From Clostridium arbusti SL206 (GTDB lineage: Bacteria > Bacillota > Clostridia > Clostridiales > Clostridiaceae), in the NCBI RefSeq assembly GCF_000246895.1, contig NZ_BAEV01000016.1, forward strand, positions 1 through 49,298: 49,298 bases of DNA. Reading direction: 5' to 3'. Under the pieces are notes generated by a model that had not been told where the DNA came from, searched no databases, and was given only the letters and a program-made list of their open reading frames with translations. The position numbers were made by a program, and so were the translations under genes. This document shows positions 17,109 to 24,672 of this stretch, in pieces (within the stretch, counting starts at the first letter, position 1; the number at the start of each line of letters is the position of its first letter).

Positions 17109-17200
17109 ATATTGAAAAATATTTTATGAAATCAGTATAAATTATATTTATAGAAATAAATATGTATGGATAGAGATATTAAAGGAGATATTAAATATCC

Positions 17201-18196
17201 ATGTGTAATTCAAATCTAAACACTCCAAATTTTCTAGATAAAGTCAGAACTGATAAAGGTATAGATGATTTAAAGGATTTTTTTCAGCAATTAAGTAAAA
17301 AAGATTTGAAAAAATCAATAAATTTTATCAATGATGAAAACTTACAGTTTGCTACTCTATTTATTCTTAGAGAAGATATTGAAAAAAATAATTTAATTGA
17401 CAGTTTACTTCAAAGGAATAAAACTGCATTAGCTATTATTAAAGAGATATTAACAGATAAAAAAAGTAATTTGGCATCAAAACAGGTATCTTTTGATCAT
17501 GTACAGATAATTCATTCAACATTGAAGTGGATACTGGAAACAGGATTCCGTGATGATGGAATGAATGATGAATACGACCAAGTTTTAGATATTACTTCCA
17601 TACTTTTGACAAAGGTATATATGGATAAAACGGTACTACCTATTATAGCAGATATGATTTTTGATAGGCATAAAAGAGGATATCTAATCCATGATTTGGT
17701 ATGGGCCTTTTTTCAAGCAAGAGATCCGCAGAGCCTAATGATTATTGGAGAAAGATTACTATCGTCTAATGAAGAAGATGTTAAAACAGCATGCAGATTG
17801 CTGAATTTTATACCAAATATAGATAAAGATAAAAATAATACCAGAGAAGATAAATATTCAATATTTTTGGGGTGGATTAAAGAAAATAGTCCATTCTTAA
17901 AGTTTACAGGGGAAAGCTTTCAGCAAACTACAAATCCTAGACCTTATAGAGTTGTGCTGGAAGGTAAGTATTTATGTAAAAATATATGTTCTGATACAGG
18001 AAAAGCTTCATGCTCTCCTTCACAAGAAGAATATAAAATGTTAAATGAATTTAAAAAATTGGATAAGGATACAAAGATATTGCTTTCAAATTTTTCATTG
18101 AAAATACATCATAATAATATAAAGTTATGGAATGTATGGCGTCACTATTCTTTAGAGGATCAGATAAAGATTGCTAGAATAGGAGGAATACAATGA
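17201..18196 (+). CDS. Helical-repeat protein of unknown function, translationally coupled to tgl
   Basis: A 331-residue soluble protein. I do not recognise a named family. It is almost all predicted helix, with HEAT/ARM-like pairs (for example ITSILLTKVYMDKTVLPIIADMIF and DLVWAFFQARDPQSLMIIGERLLSS, given as regions about residues 130-155 and 165-190). A cysteine-containing segment CKNICSDTGKASCS sits near residue 260. No signal peptide is visible. AAAGGAGAT lies 12 bases before ATG 17201. Its stop overlaps the tgl start as ATGA (18193-18196), so the two proteins are made together. A scaffold, partner or regulator of the coat transglutaminase is a reasonable guess only. Confidence 0.75.
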   Translation: MCNSNLNTPNFLDKVRTDKGIDDLKDFFQQLSKKDLKKSINFINDENLQFATLFILREDIEKNNLIDSLLQRNKTALAIIKEILTDKKSNLASKQVSFDHVQIIHSTLKWILETGFRDDGMNDEYDQVLDITSILLTKVYMDKTVLPIIADMIFDRHKRGYLIHDLVWAFFQARDPQSLMIIGERLLSSNEEDVKTACRLLNFIPNIDKDKNNTREDKYSIFLGWIKENSPFLKFTGESFQQTTNPRPYRVVLEGKYLCKNICSDTGKASCSPSQEEYKMLNEFKKLDKDTKILLSNFSLKIHHNNIKLWNVWRHYSLEDQIKIARIGGIQ

Positions 18197-18999
18197 TTAG
18201 AATTAAAGGCGATAAATTTGATGTAAATACAATTATAAATAATTATAAACGTGATAGTGTGGAGAGAGAAGTACTGGATAAGATGTCTTCCAGTAGAGAA
18301 ATTTATGAATATGATTCTTTAGATGAATTAAAATTTGAACTTAATTTACGGAAAAATACTGTAAATGCAGCTATAGATCTTGATAAGAGTGATTTTGATT
18401 TTGTAGTTTTTCGTAAAGCTAAATGTAATACAGATTACTGGGAGAGAACACCAGAAGGTGGATTTTTATTAAAAAAGGGAGTAAGAGCTTCTACAGCTAT
18501 TAATGATATTTATAAAAATAGTAGTAAGTATGCCACTGAGTGTGCTACAGCTATGGTCATTGTTTATTACAAAGCAGTGCTTGACTCACTTGGAGAAAGA
18601 CTCTTCGATAATGTATTTTCAAATATATACTTAATGAATTGGCATTATATAGATGAAAACCTTGGCCTTAATATTACTGATAATGTAGCAGATTATTTAC
18701 CAGGGGACTGTATGTATTTCAAAAATCCACAGGTAAATCCATTAACACCAGAATGGCAAGGGGAAAATGTAATTTATCTAGGTGGCGATAGATATTATGG
18801 ACATGGAATAGGTATAGAAAGTGCAAATACAATAATTAATGAATTGAATAGAGAAAGAATTATTTGGGCTACACAATCGGCCTATTTATTAGATTCTGCA
18901 ACAAGACCAGACTATAAACGTTTGGCATACATTTATTTTAGCTCATCTTCTAGGGGGCATAGGGATTATAAAAGAAAATATGAGAAGAGTCATCACTGA
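18193..18999 (+). CDS. tgl: Protein-glutamine gamma-glutamyltransferase (spore-coat transglutaminase)
   Basis: A 268-residue enzyme that forms gamma-glutamyl-lysine crosslinks in spore-coat proteins. It aligns along its length with Bacillus subtilis Tgl (245 residues). Catalytic Cys117 is in ATECATAMVIVYY, the Glu191 region is WQGENVIYLG, and His204 is in YYGHGIGIESA. LMNWHY and GDCMYFKNPQVNP are further hallmarks. The extra residues are mostly a C-terminal basic tail (SSSRGHRDYKRKYEKSHH). It overlaps the upstream helical-repeat gene by four bases. Expression late in the mother cell is expected from the family, but no sigma-K promoter was confirmed here. Confidence 0.9.
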   Translation: MIRIKGDKFDVNTIINNYKRDSVEREVLDKMSSSREIYEYDSLDELKFELNLRKNTVNAAIDLDKSDFDFVVFRKAKCNTDYWERTPEGGFLLKKGVRASTAINDIYKNSSKYATECATAMVIVYYKAVLDSLGERLFDNVFSNIYLMNWHYIDENLGLNITDNVADYLPGDCMYFKNPQVNPLTPEWQGENVIYLGGDRYYGHGIGIESANTIINELNRERIIWATQSAYLLDSATRPDYKRLAYIYFSSSSRGHRDYKRKYEKSHH

Positions 19000-19014
19000 T
19001 AACTGATTATACAA

Positions 19015-19052
19015 CTGCCTATGCATCTAATTTGCATAGGTGGTCTTATTTT
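19015..19052 (+). terminator. Terminator of the tgl operon
   Basis: GCCTATGCA pairs with TGCATAGGT around TCTAATT, followed by GGTCTTATTTTTATTT. Confidence 0.75.
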
Positions 19053-19078
19053 TATTTCTATTATTTTAATGGTTTGCT

Positions 19079-19111
19079 TGATATTATATATAATTAGAAT
19101 ATATAATATCA
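19079..19111. promoter_or_regulatory. Perfect dyad upstream of the LysR gene
   Basis: TGATATTATATAT (19079-19091) and ATATATAATATCA (19099-19111) form a perfect 13-bp inverted repeat around AATTAGA, 40 bases before the LysR start. LysR regulators usually bind such dyads to control themselves. Being pure A/T apart from the outer G/C, it could partly be chance. Confidence 0.5.
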
Positions 19112-19151
19112 ATGTATAGCAAATATATTTATTATAACTAGGAGTTATTAT

Positions 19152-20045
19152 ATGAATACAGATTTAGAACTTTATAAAATTTTTTATACTGTTGCCTGCT
19201 GCAAAAATATTTCACAGGCAGCGGATATGCTTTACATAAGTCAACCAGCTGTTAGTAAATCTATAAAGAAACTTGAAAGTATTATTGGAATTATTTTATT
19301 TTCAAGGAATTCCAGAGGAGTTAGACTTACAGAAGAAGGAAAAATATTTTTTACATATATAGAGAAGGCAATGAATGAAATAGATATAGGTGAAAAGATA
19401 TTATCAAAGCTTAAAAAACGAGAACAGGGAATCATAAAATTAAGTGTAAGCTCTACACTTTGTAAATACTTTTTAATACCTGTACTTAAACAATTTATAA
19501 ATGAATACCCGGACATACAAATTAAAATTATAAATAAAACTACCTTTGATACTCTAAAACTTGTAGATGAAGGCGAAATTGATTTTGGAATAATAAGCTA
19601 TCCTTTAGATTGTAGTGGTTATAATTTTATAAAAATATCAGATATACAGGATATAGTTGTAGCGGGTAAAGATTATTTGAAAAACTGCAATGTTAAGGAT
19701 TTGGAAAAGAATTTTGAAAAATATCCACTTATGCTACTTGAACCTGGAAATATAACCCGTAAATACATTGATAAATATTTTAATGATAATAATATATGTG
19801 TTAAGCCTGAAATAGAGATAAGCAGTATGGACTTCTTAATTGAATTTGCAAAGATTGGCCTTGGAATTACTGTAGTAATAAAGAATTTTGTAAAGAAAGA
19901 GCTGGAGGAGGGTGAATTAGTGGAGATAGAAGTTAATCCACCAATTCCAAAGAGAACTGTAGGTATTGTTTCCAATAAGAAAATACCTTTGTCCATTGCA
20001 GCACAAACTTTTATAGATTTCTTTTTAAATAAACAGAATTCTTAG
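19152..20045 (+). CDS. LysR-family transcriptional regulator
   Basis: A 297-residue regulator. The N-terminal winged helix reads LELYKIFYTVACCKNISQAA (about residues 5-24) then ADMLYISQPAVSKSIKKLE, followed by the linker helix. An effector-binding periplasmic-protein-like domain starts near residue 92 (GIIKLSVSSTLCKYFLIPVL). Tight spacing to AGGAGTTATT upstream supports ATG 19152. No divergent gene is present: upstream is the tgl operon terminator and downstream, after a 160-bp repeat, an ArsC-like gene. Its target is therefore unknown, with autoregulation through the dyad at 19079-19111 likely. Confidence 0.9.
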   Translation: MNTDLELYKIFYTVACCKNISQAADMLYISQPAVSKSIKKLESIIGIILFSRNSRGVRLTEEGKIFFTYIEKAMNEIDIGEKILSKLKKREQGIIKLSVSSTLCKYFLIPVLKQFINEYPDIQIKIINKTTFDTLKLVDEGEIDFGIISYPLDCSGYNFIKISDIQDIVVAGKDYLKNCNVKDLEKNFEKYPLMLLEPGNITRKYIDKYFNDNNICVKPEIEISSMDFLIEFAKIGLGITVVIKNFVKKELEEGELVEIEVNPPIPKRTVGIVSNKKIPLSIAAQTFIDFFLNKQNS

Positions 20046-20081
20046 ATTCATATGAAATGATTATTGTTATTTGATATAATT

Positions 20082-20241
20082 AGGCATGTGAAAATAAATA
20101 ATAAGTCAAAGATGCGACGTATATTTTGAAATATACAAGGAAACAGGTTCTGATGATAGTGGTGCTATCAGAGGGTTCTGTTAACGTAGTATGATTCAAA
20201 ATAGACTAGCATACTGACTAGTTATTTATTTGAATGTGCCT
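20082..20241 (+). repeat. 160-bp palindromic repeat, copy 3
   Basis: Differs from the copy at 11001 by only about three bases, with the same length and orientation. It lies 38 bases upstream of the ArsC-like gene's ATG, again in the leader of a + strand gene. Confidence 0.92.
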
Positions 20242-20279
20242 TATATATGATTTATATTTATATATGGGAGGAAGCAAAT

Positions 20280-20618
20280 ATGAATATTCAAATTTTTGGA
20301 GTAAAGAAATGTTTTGATACTAAGAAGGCTGAAAGATATTTCAAGGAGAGAAAAATAAAATACCAATTTATAGATTTAAACGAAAAAGCTTTAAGTAAAG
20401 GTGAGCTTGAAAGTGTAAAAAGATCAGTAGATATTAATGACTTAGTTAATATAAAATCCAAAGAATATAAAAATCTAAATATTGAACATATAAGAAGTAG
20501 CAGTGTAAAAGAAGAACTACTTTTAAATAATCCAAAGCTCTATAAAACACCTATAGTCCGTAATGGAAAACAGGCCACAGTAGGTTATGCACCAGATGTT
20601 TGGACAAACTGGGAATAG
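20280..20618 (+). CDS. ArsC/Spx-family thioredoxin-fold protein
   Basis: A 112-residue protein of the ArsC/Spx/YffB fold. The active-site-like loop FGVKKCFDTKKAERYF has one Cys (residue 10) and no CxxC, and is followed by KYQFIDLNEKALSKGELES and the cis-Pro strand KTPIVRNGKQATVGYAPDVW. Classic arsenate reductase motifs and arsenic-operon neighbours are missing, so a thiol-dependent reductase of unknown substrate is the safest call. ATG 20280 follows GGGAGG at 20266-20271. The stop precedes the next start by 11 bases, indicating an operon with the COG3323-like gene. Confidence 0.8.
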   Translation: MNIQIFGVKKCFDTKKAERYFKERKIKYQFIDLNEKALSKGELESVKRSVDINDLVNIKSKEYKNLNIEHIRSSSVKEELLLNNPKLYKTPIVRNGKQATVGYAPDVWTNWE

Positions 20619-20629
20619 GAGGATTGGCT

Positions 20630-20956
20630 ATGGATTTTAAAGTTTTTAAAGTAGAGACATTTATACCAGAAGAATATGTGGAGAAGTTAAGGGAGAGTTT
20701 GAATGATATAGGGGCACTTACTATAGGTGGAAATTACGATAATTGTATGTGTGTTTCTAAAGTCATGGGGTATTGGAGACCGTTAGATGGGGCTAATCCC
20801 TTTAAAGGTGAAGAAGGTAAGATATGTAGAGCTGAAGAGTGTAAGGTTGAATTTTCATGTAGAAGTGAAATTGTAGAAAAAGCAGTGAATACAATAAAGA
20901 GTATACATCCCTATGAAACGCCAGTTATAAACGTATTATCTAATAAGCTATATTAA
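20630..20956 (+). CDS. COG3323-type PII/CutA-like protein (NIF3 insert domain family)
   Basis: A 108-residue protein resembling the PII-like insert domain found in YqfO/NIF3 proteins. VFKVETFIPEEYVEKLRESL opens the ferredoxin-like fold, GGNYDNCMCVSKVMGYWRPL holds the conserved GxYxxC/VxxVxGxWRP pattern, and SIHPYETPVINV is the family's closing motif. Such stand-alone copies are often called cytochrome c biogenesis or divalent cation tolerance proteins without proof. AGGAGG at 20617-20622 fixes ATG 20630; that site overlaps the end of the ArsC-like gene, so the pair is translated together. The role is unknown. Confidence 0.75.
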   Translation: MDFKVFKVETFIPEEYVEKLRESLNDIGALTIGGNYDNCMCVSKVMGYWRPLDGANPFKGEEGKICRAEECKVEFSCRSEIVEKAVNTIKSIHPYETPVINVLSNKLY

Positions 20957-21009
20957 AAGTGCTATTGACTTTTCATGGTGTAGACTAAAATTTTTAGGAG
21001 GGAATTGTA

Positions 21010-21849
21010 TTGTCAACAAAAAAAATAGTATCACGATTTTTATTTTGGGTATTAGCTGCAATAATTTTTAACATTGGAATTTACTTTTTTATGGGACAAG
21101 AAAAGGCTATTCAATTTTTAGGTGGTTATGTTATTGAACAAAGTCTTAGCATGGATAATTTATTTTTATTTTTAATAATCTTTACAAGTTTTGGAGTAAA
21201 GGTTGAATATCAAAGGCGAATATTAAATTATGGAATATTAGGTGCAATGATATTAAGATTAATATTTATTGTACTAGGCGTAGCAGTAGTAAATCAATTT
21301 CATTGGATATTATATATATTTGGTATTGTACTTATTATAAGTGCTGCAAAGATGGTTTTGGGAAAAGATGATGAAGGTGATATTGATTTTAAAAAGAGTA
21401 AATTAATAAAATTATTAAATAAAATAATACCTGTTAAAAACAATATTGAAGGAGAAAAGTTCTTTATAAGAGAAAAAGGCAGACTTTATGCTACACCCTT
21501 ATTTGCAATATTGTTTTTTATAGAAGGATCAGATATATTATTTGCTATAGACTCAATACCAGCAATTTTTTCGATTTCTACAGATACATTTATAGTTTAT
21601 ACTTCAAATATTTTTGCTATATTAGGTCTTAGAAATTTATATTTCTTACTTGAAAAACTTCAAGATTCATTTAAATATGTTAAATATGGTGTAGCTACAA
21701 TACTAGCTTTTACAGGTATAAAATTATCTATATTGTTTTTTAACATTGAAATATCAATATTAGTATCCATACTTGCTATTATGGGAATCCTAGCAATAAG
21801 CATATTGGTATCTGTATTTATTAAAGAGAAGGAAGTTTTTCAGCAATAA
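21010..21849 (+). CDS. TerC-family integral membrane protein
   Basis: A 279-residue membrane protein with about nine hydrophobic segments. TerC signatures are YVIEQSLSMDNLFLFLIIF, the cytoplasmic loop with charged residues after GKDDEGDIDF, and FIEGSDILFAIDSIPAIFSI. The acidic residues of SMDN and GSDILFAIDS probably bind metal. TerC proteins load or export manganese and other metals. The start is TTG 21010 with AGGAGGGA at 20996-21003; no ATG is better placed. It could be co-transcribed with the two small genes upstream (53-base gap). Confidence 0.9.
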   Translation: MSTKKIVSRFLFWVLAAIIFNIGIYFFMGQEKAIQFLGGYVIEQSLSMDNLFLFLIIFTSFGVKVEYQRRILNYGILGAMILRLIFIVLGVAVVNQFHWILYIFGIVLIISAAKMVLGKDDEGDIDFKKSKLIKLLNKIIPVKNNIEGEKFFIREKGRLYATPLFAILFFIEGSDILFAIDSIPAIFSISTDTFIVYTSNIFAILGLRNLYFLLEKLQDSFKYVKYGVATILAFTGIKLSILFFNIEISILVSILAIMGILAISILVSVFIKEKEVFQQ

Positions 21850-22039
21850 TAATATTTTATTGAAATTACCATTTTCATAACTGTCTATTAAGTTTATAAT
21901 ATATAGTTGTTACAATTAAAAGTTGAAATCATTATTAGTTATTAAAATTCATTCTGAAGCTAAGAATTTCAATTGTATAATAAGGAAAATACAATAGTTA
22001 ATTAGAGCCATTTTAAAGAGAGATACAGGGGGGTTTTAC

Positions 22040-22918
22040 GTGTTTAGCGGAAATAACAATATTAATATTCAAAAAGCTAATGTTTTAAGTCAAGCATTGC
22101 CATATATTCAAAGATATAGTGGAAAAACTGTAGTAATAAAATATGGTGGAAATGCAATGATTAATGAGGATTTAAGAAATACAGTTATTAGAGATATAGT
22201 TCTTTTAAACTGTGTTGGAATAAAAGTTGTAGTTGTTCATGGTGGAGGTCCAAAGATTAATGAGTATTTGGGAAAAATAGGTAAGAAAAGTGAATTTGTA
22301 AATGGACTTAGGGTTACAGATGGTGAAACTATAGATATAGTTCAAATGGTGCTTGCTGGAAAAGTTAATAAGGACATAGTATCATTAATTGATAAAAATG
22401 CTGGAAAGGCAGTTGGACTGTGTGGTATAGATGCCAATCTTTTAAAGGCTAAAAAGATAGAATTACAAAATGGAAGGGATATTGGATATGTTGGAGAAAT
22501 AGTAGATGTAAATGAATCTATTATTGAACATTGTCTCAGTGGAGGATATATTCCAGTTATTTCTACAGTAGCACTAGGAAAAGATGATGGAAAGGCATAT
22601 AATGTAAATGCAGATTTAGCTGCATCAAAAATAAGTGTTAAATTAAAGGCAGAAAAATTTATTTTGATTACAGATGTACCAGGGGTATTAATGAATCCGA
22701 AAGATGAAAGTACACTTATTTCAGAACTTGATGTGAAAGATATCCCAAATTTAATTAATGATAAAGTTATTAGTGGAGGAATGATTCCTAAGATTAACTG
22801 TTGTGTTCAAGCAGTTGAAGGTGGAGTTAAGAGAACACATATAATTGACGGAAGGGTTTCACATTCACTTTTATTGGAGATATTCTCCCATGAAGGTATA
22901 GGTACAATGATACGTTAA
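22040..22918 (+). CDS. argB: Acetylglutamate kinase
   Basis: A 292-residue kinase catalysing the second step of arginine synthesis, phosphorylating N-acetylglutamate. Seen motifs: VVIKYGGNAMINEDL (phosphate-binding Lys), VVVVHGGGPKINEYL, GLCGIDANLL, YNVNADLAASKIS, ITDVPGVLMNP and GGMIPKINCCVQAVEGGV. The C-terminus HIIDGRVSHSLLLEIFSHEG is typical. An N-terminal extension (about 25 residues, NVLSQALPYIQRYSGKT) suggests the arginine-sensitive hexameric type. The start is GTG 22040 after AGGGGGG. The other arg genes are not nearby, so it stands alone. No ARG-box could be confirmed. Confidence 0.93.
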   Translation: MFSGNNNINIQKANVLSQALPYIQRYSGKTVVIKYGGNAMINEDLRNTVIRDIVLLNCVGIKVVVVHGGGPKINEYLGKIGKKSEFVNGLRVTDGETIDIVQMVLAGKVNKDIVSLIDKNAGKAVGLCGIDANLLKAKKIELQNGRDIGYVGEIVDVNESIIEHCLSGGYIPVISTVALGKDDGKAYNVNADLAASKISVKLKAEKFILITDVPGVLMNPKDESTLISELDVKDIPNLINDKVISGGMIPKINCCVQAVEGGVKRTHIIDGRVSHSLLLEIFSHEGIGTMIR

Positions 22919-22939
22919 GAGTAAACAATATAATAATAA

Positions 22940-22984
22940 AAGCATCTTGTTCAAATCGAATTGGATGTTTTTTATTTTTTTGTA
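22940..22984 (+). terminator. Probable terminator of argB
   Basis: GCATC and GGATG arms around an imperfect stem, then TTTTTTATTTTTTTG. The T-run is strong and the stem moderate. Confidence 0.5.
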
Positions 22985-23172
22985 ATATTTTATTGTTTAA
23001 GCTAATATAATTAAAAAAATGATATTTACAATTTGTTGCTTCAAGGAGTATTACAGAAGATAGTAATAGGATGCATTATTATTCATAATAGTTTTCAGTG
23101 AATGAAATTTTTACATTTAGATATACTATATAATAGATTAATCAGTAAATTAAAAAATAATGAGAAATAATA

Positions 23173-23233
23173 TTGACAAGCCCCGGTAAAGATTGTATTA
23201 TATACTTGATAATGAATTTCATTATCAAGTATA
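23173..23233 (+). promoter_or_regulatory. Sigma-A promoter with a perfect Fur-type palindrome
   Basis: TTGACA (23173-23178) and TATTAT (23196-23201) have ideal 17-bp spacing. Positions 23201-23233 form a perfect palindrome with 16-bp arms whose core GATAATGAATTTCATTATC (23208-23226) matches the Fur consensus except at the centre. It covers the start-site region, so iron-bound Fur should block initiation of the flavodoxin operon. Confidence 0.85.
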
Positions 23234-23249
23234 TAGCGAGGTGATTTAG

Positions 23250-23672
23250 GTGAGTAAAGTAAATATTATCTATTGGAGTGGAACTGGTAATACTGAATCT
23301 ATGGCAAAATTAATTGCAGAAGGGGCAAAGGAGAAAGGCGCAGAAGTTAAACTTCTAAATGTTTCAGATGCGAAAGATGAAGATATAAAAGAAGCAGATG
23401 TGGTTGTGCTTGGTTCACCATCCATGGGTTCAGAAGTTATTGAAGAATCAGAGATGGAACCTTTTGTTGAATCAATATCTCCAATCATTTCAGGTAAAAA
23501 GGTAGCTTTATTTGGATCCTATGGATGGGGAGACGGTGAGTGGATGAGAAATTGGGTATCTCAAATGGATGATTCCGGCGCTAATTTAGTAAACGATGGA
23601 TTGATTGTACAAGAAGCACCAGAAGGAAGTTCTGTAGAAGATTGTAAGAATTTTGGTAGAGAATTAGTATAA
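23250..23672 (+). CDS. Flavodoxin
   Basis: A 140-residue short-chain flavodoxin, an FMN electron carrier replacing ferredoxin when iron is scarce. IIYWSGTGNTESMAKLIAEG holds the phosphate loop. VLGSPSMGSEVIEESEMEPF and FGSYGWGDGEWMRNW are the two FMN-ring loops. It is highly acidic, with no signal peptide. GTG 23250 follows CGAGGTGA. The Fur-box promoter immediately upstream fits iron-starvation induction. A DUF3793 gene follows after 28 bases. Confidence 0.93.
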   Translation: MSKVNIIYWSGTGNTESMAKLIAEGAKEKGAEVKLLNVSDAKDEDIKEADVVVLGSPSMGSEVIEESEMEPFVESISPIISGKKVALFGSYGWGDGEWMRNWVSQMDDSGANLVNDGLIVQEAPEGSSVEDCKNFGRELV

Positions 23673-23700
23673 ATATAGATAAAAAGGGGTTTGTTAGAAG

Positions 23701-24333
23701 ATGGCAAAGACAAGTGAAAATTTTATGAACTTTATTGATTACAGCAATGAAAAAGACTATATGATGAATCTAATAACATATGCAATATCTCCAACAATAG
23801 CTGGTTATAAGCCATCTTCTATAATTACTATATCAAATAATTATATGGGGATGTTTGATTTATGGTGCAAGTACGGGGAAGAATATATAAATAATATAAA
23901 TTTAAAGGTATTTGAAATCACAAGAAAAGAAAATGTTATAATATTGTTATTTTATAATGAAAGATTGCTATCAAAAACTTTATTTTATGAAGATAATATG
24001 AAACTTTTATCTAAGTTTGGATATTCAAATAGAATGTCTTTAGAACAATGTTTAGAATTACTAAAGTTTAGGTATGCAGATATAGTTTGCCCACATGAAA
24101 TAGGCATCTTTTTAGGAATACCAGTAAAAGACGTGGAAGCTTTTATTAATTGCAATGGTAGAGAATGTATGTTATGTGGTTATTGGAAGGTTTATCATGA
24201 TAGGGAAAAGGCACTAAAAACCTTTGAAGATTATGATCGTACAAAATATAATGTTGTAAAACTTTTAAAGAGAAAAGTTGAACCAATAAGAATGATTCAA
24301 GTATTATCAGCGCAATATCAGTGTAATATTTAG
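23701..24333 (+). CDS. DUF3793 family protein
   Basis: A 210-residue cytoplasmic protein of the clostridial DUF3793 family. Family marks are the N-terminal region YAISPTIAGYKPSSIITI, the central RLLSKTLFY and the C-terminal signature CPHEIGIFLGIPVKDVEAFI, followed by CMLCGYWKVYHDREKA. The latter contains a C-x2-C pair that could bind metal or be redox-active. It sits in the Fur-controlled flavodoxin operon, with the ribosome site AAAGGGG. DUF3793 proteins often accompany flavodoxins and iron genes, so a role in iron-limited redox adaptation is inferred, not known. Confidence 0.85.
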   Translation: MAKTSENFMNFIDYSNEKDYMMNLITYAISPTIAGYKPSSIITISNNYMGMFDLWCKYGEEYINNINLKVFEITRKENVIILLFYNERLLSKTLFYEDNMKLLSKFGYSNRMSLEQCLELLKFRYADIVCPHEIGIFLGIPVKDVEAFINCNGRECMLCGYWKVYHDREKALKTFEDYDRTKYNVVKLLKRKVEPIRMIQVLSAQYQCNI

Positions 24334-24368
24334 AAATAACCTGCAATATTTATGTTGCAGGTTATTTC
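24333..24368. terminator. Bidirectional terminator between the flavodoxin and feo operons
   Basis: GAAATAACCTGCAA pairs with TTGCAGGTTATTTC over 14 bp. It lies between convergent genes, overlapping the last stop-codon base of the DUF3793 gene and 8 bases from the small feo-associated gene. Confidence 0.8.
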
Positions 24369-24375
24369 TAATGTT

Positions 24376-24543
24376 TTATTTACTTTTAAAATGCTTATTT
24401 CTTATATTTGGTTTAGAGCAACTTTCAGAACAATGCCCACAATCGCATTGTCCACAAGATTTTTTCTTCATACTCCTAACAAACAAGAATAAAGCTGCTG
24501 CTATTATAAAAATTGTTATTATTATTTCTATTATGTTTTCCAT
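24376..24543 (-). CDS. FeoB-associated Cys-rich membrane protein
   Basis: A 55-residue protein: an N-terminal transmembrane helix (IIEIIITIFIIAAALFLFV) followed by a short basic stretch and a cysteine cluster, KKKSCGQCDCGHCSESCSK, with six Cys. This is the FeoB-associated Cys-rich membrane protein family, presumed to hand ferrous iron to or from FeoB. AAGGTGATTTT precedes its ATG on the minus strand. It is the last gene of the feoA-feoB operon, 129 bases past feoB, with a stem-loop in the gap. The cysteines probably bind iron; the mechanism is unknown. Confidence 0.85.
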   Translation of the reverse strand: MENIIEIIITIFIIAAALFLFVRSMKKKSCGQCDCGHCSESCSKPNIRNKHFKSK

Positions 24544-24567
24544 AAAATCACCTTCTTAACATCATGG

Positions 24568-24599
24568 AATTACTGGAAGTTGTAATGCTTCTAGTAATT
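24568..24599 (-). repeat. Stem-loop between feoB and the Cys-rich gene
   Basis: AATTACTGGAAG pairs with CTTCTAGTAATT (one G-T pair) around an 8-base loop. It could lower expression of, or protect, the downstream part of the feo message. It lacks a clear T-tract on the minus strand. Confidence 0.5.
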
Positions 24600-24672
24600 G
24601 AATGGAGATAACAGTGGTGCATCCTTGGATAATTTATATTATATATAAATAAAAGCTTACATTTATTTATAG

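Noticed and set aside
20280-20618. Arsenate reductase in an arsenic-resistance operon
   Set aside because: No arsR, arsB or acr3 genes are near and the catalytic arginine pattern of ArsC is not evident; only the fold is supported.
24371-24559. A 62-codon + strand frame over the small feo-associated gene
   Set aside because: The opposite strand encodes a clear Cys-rich membrane protein with a ribosome site and operon context.
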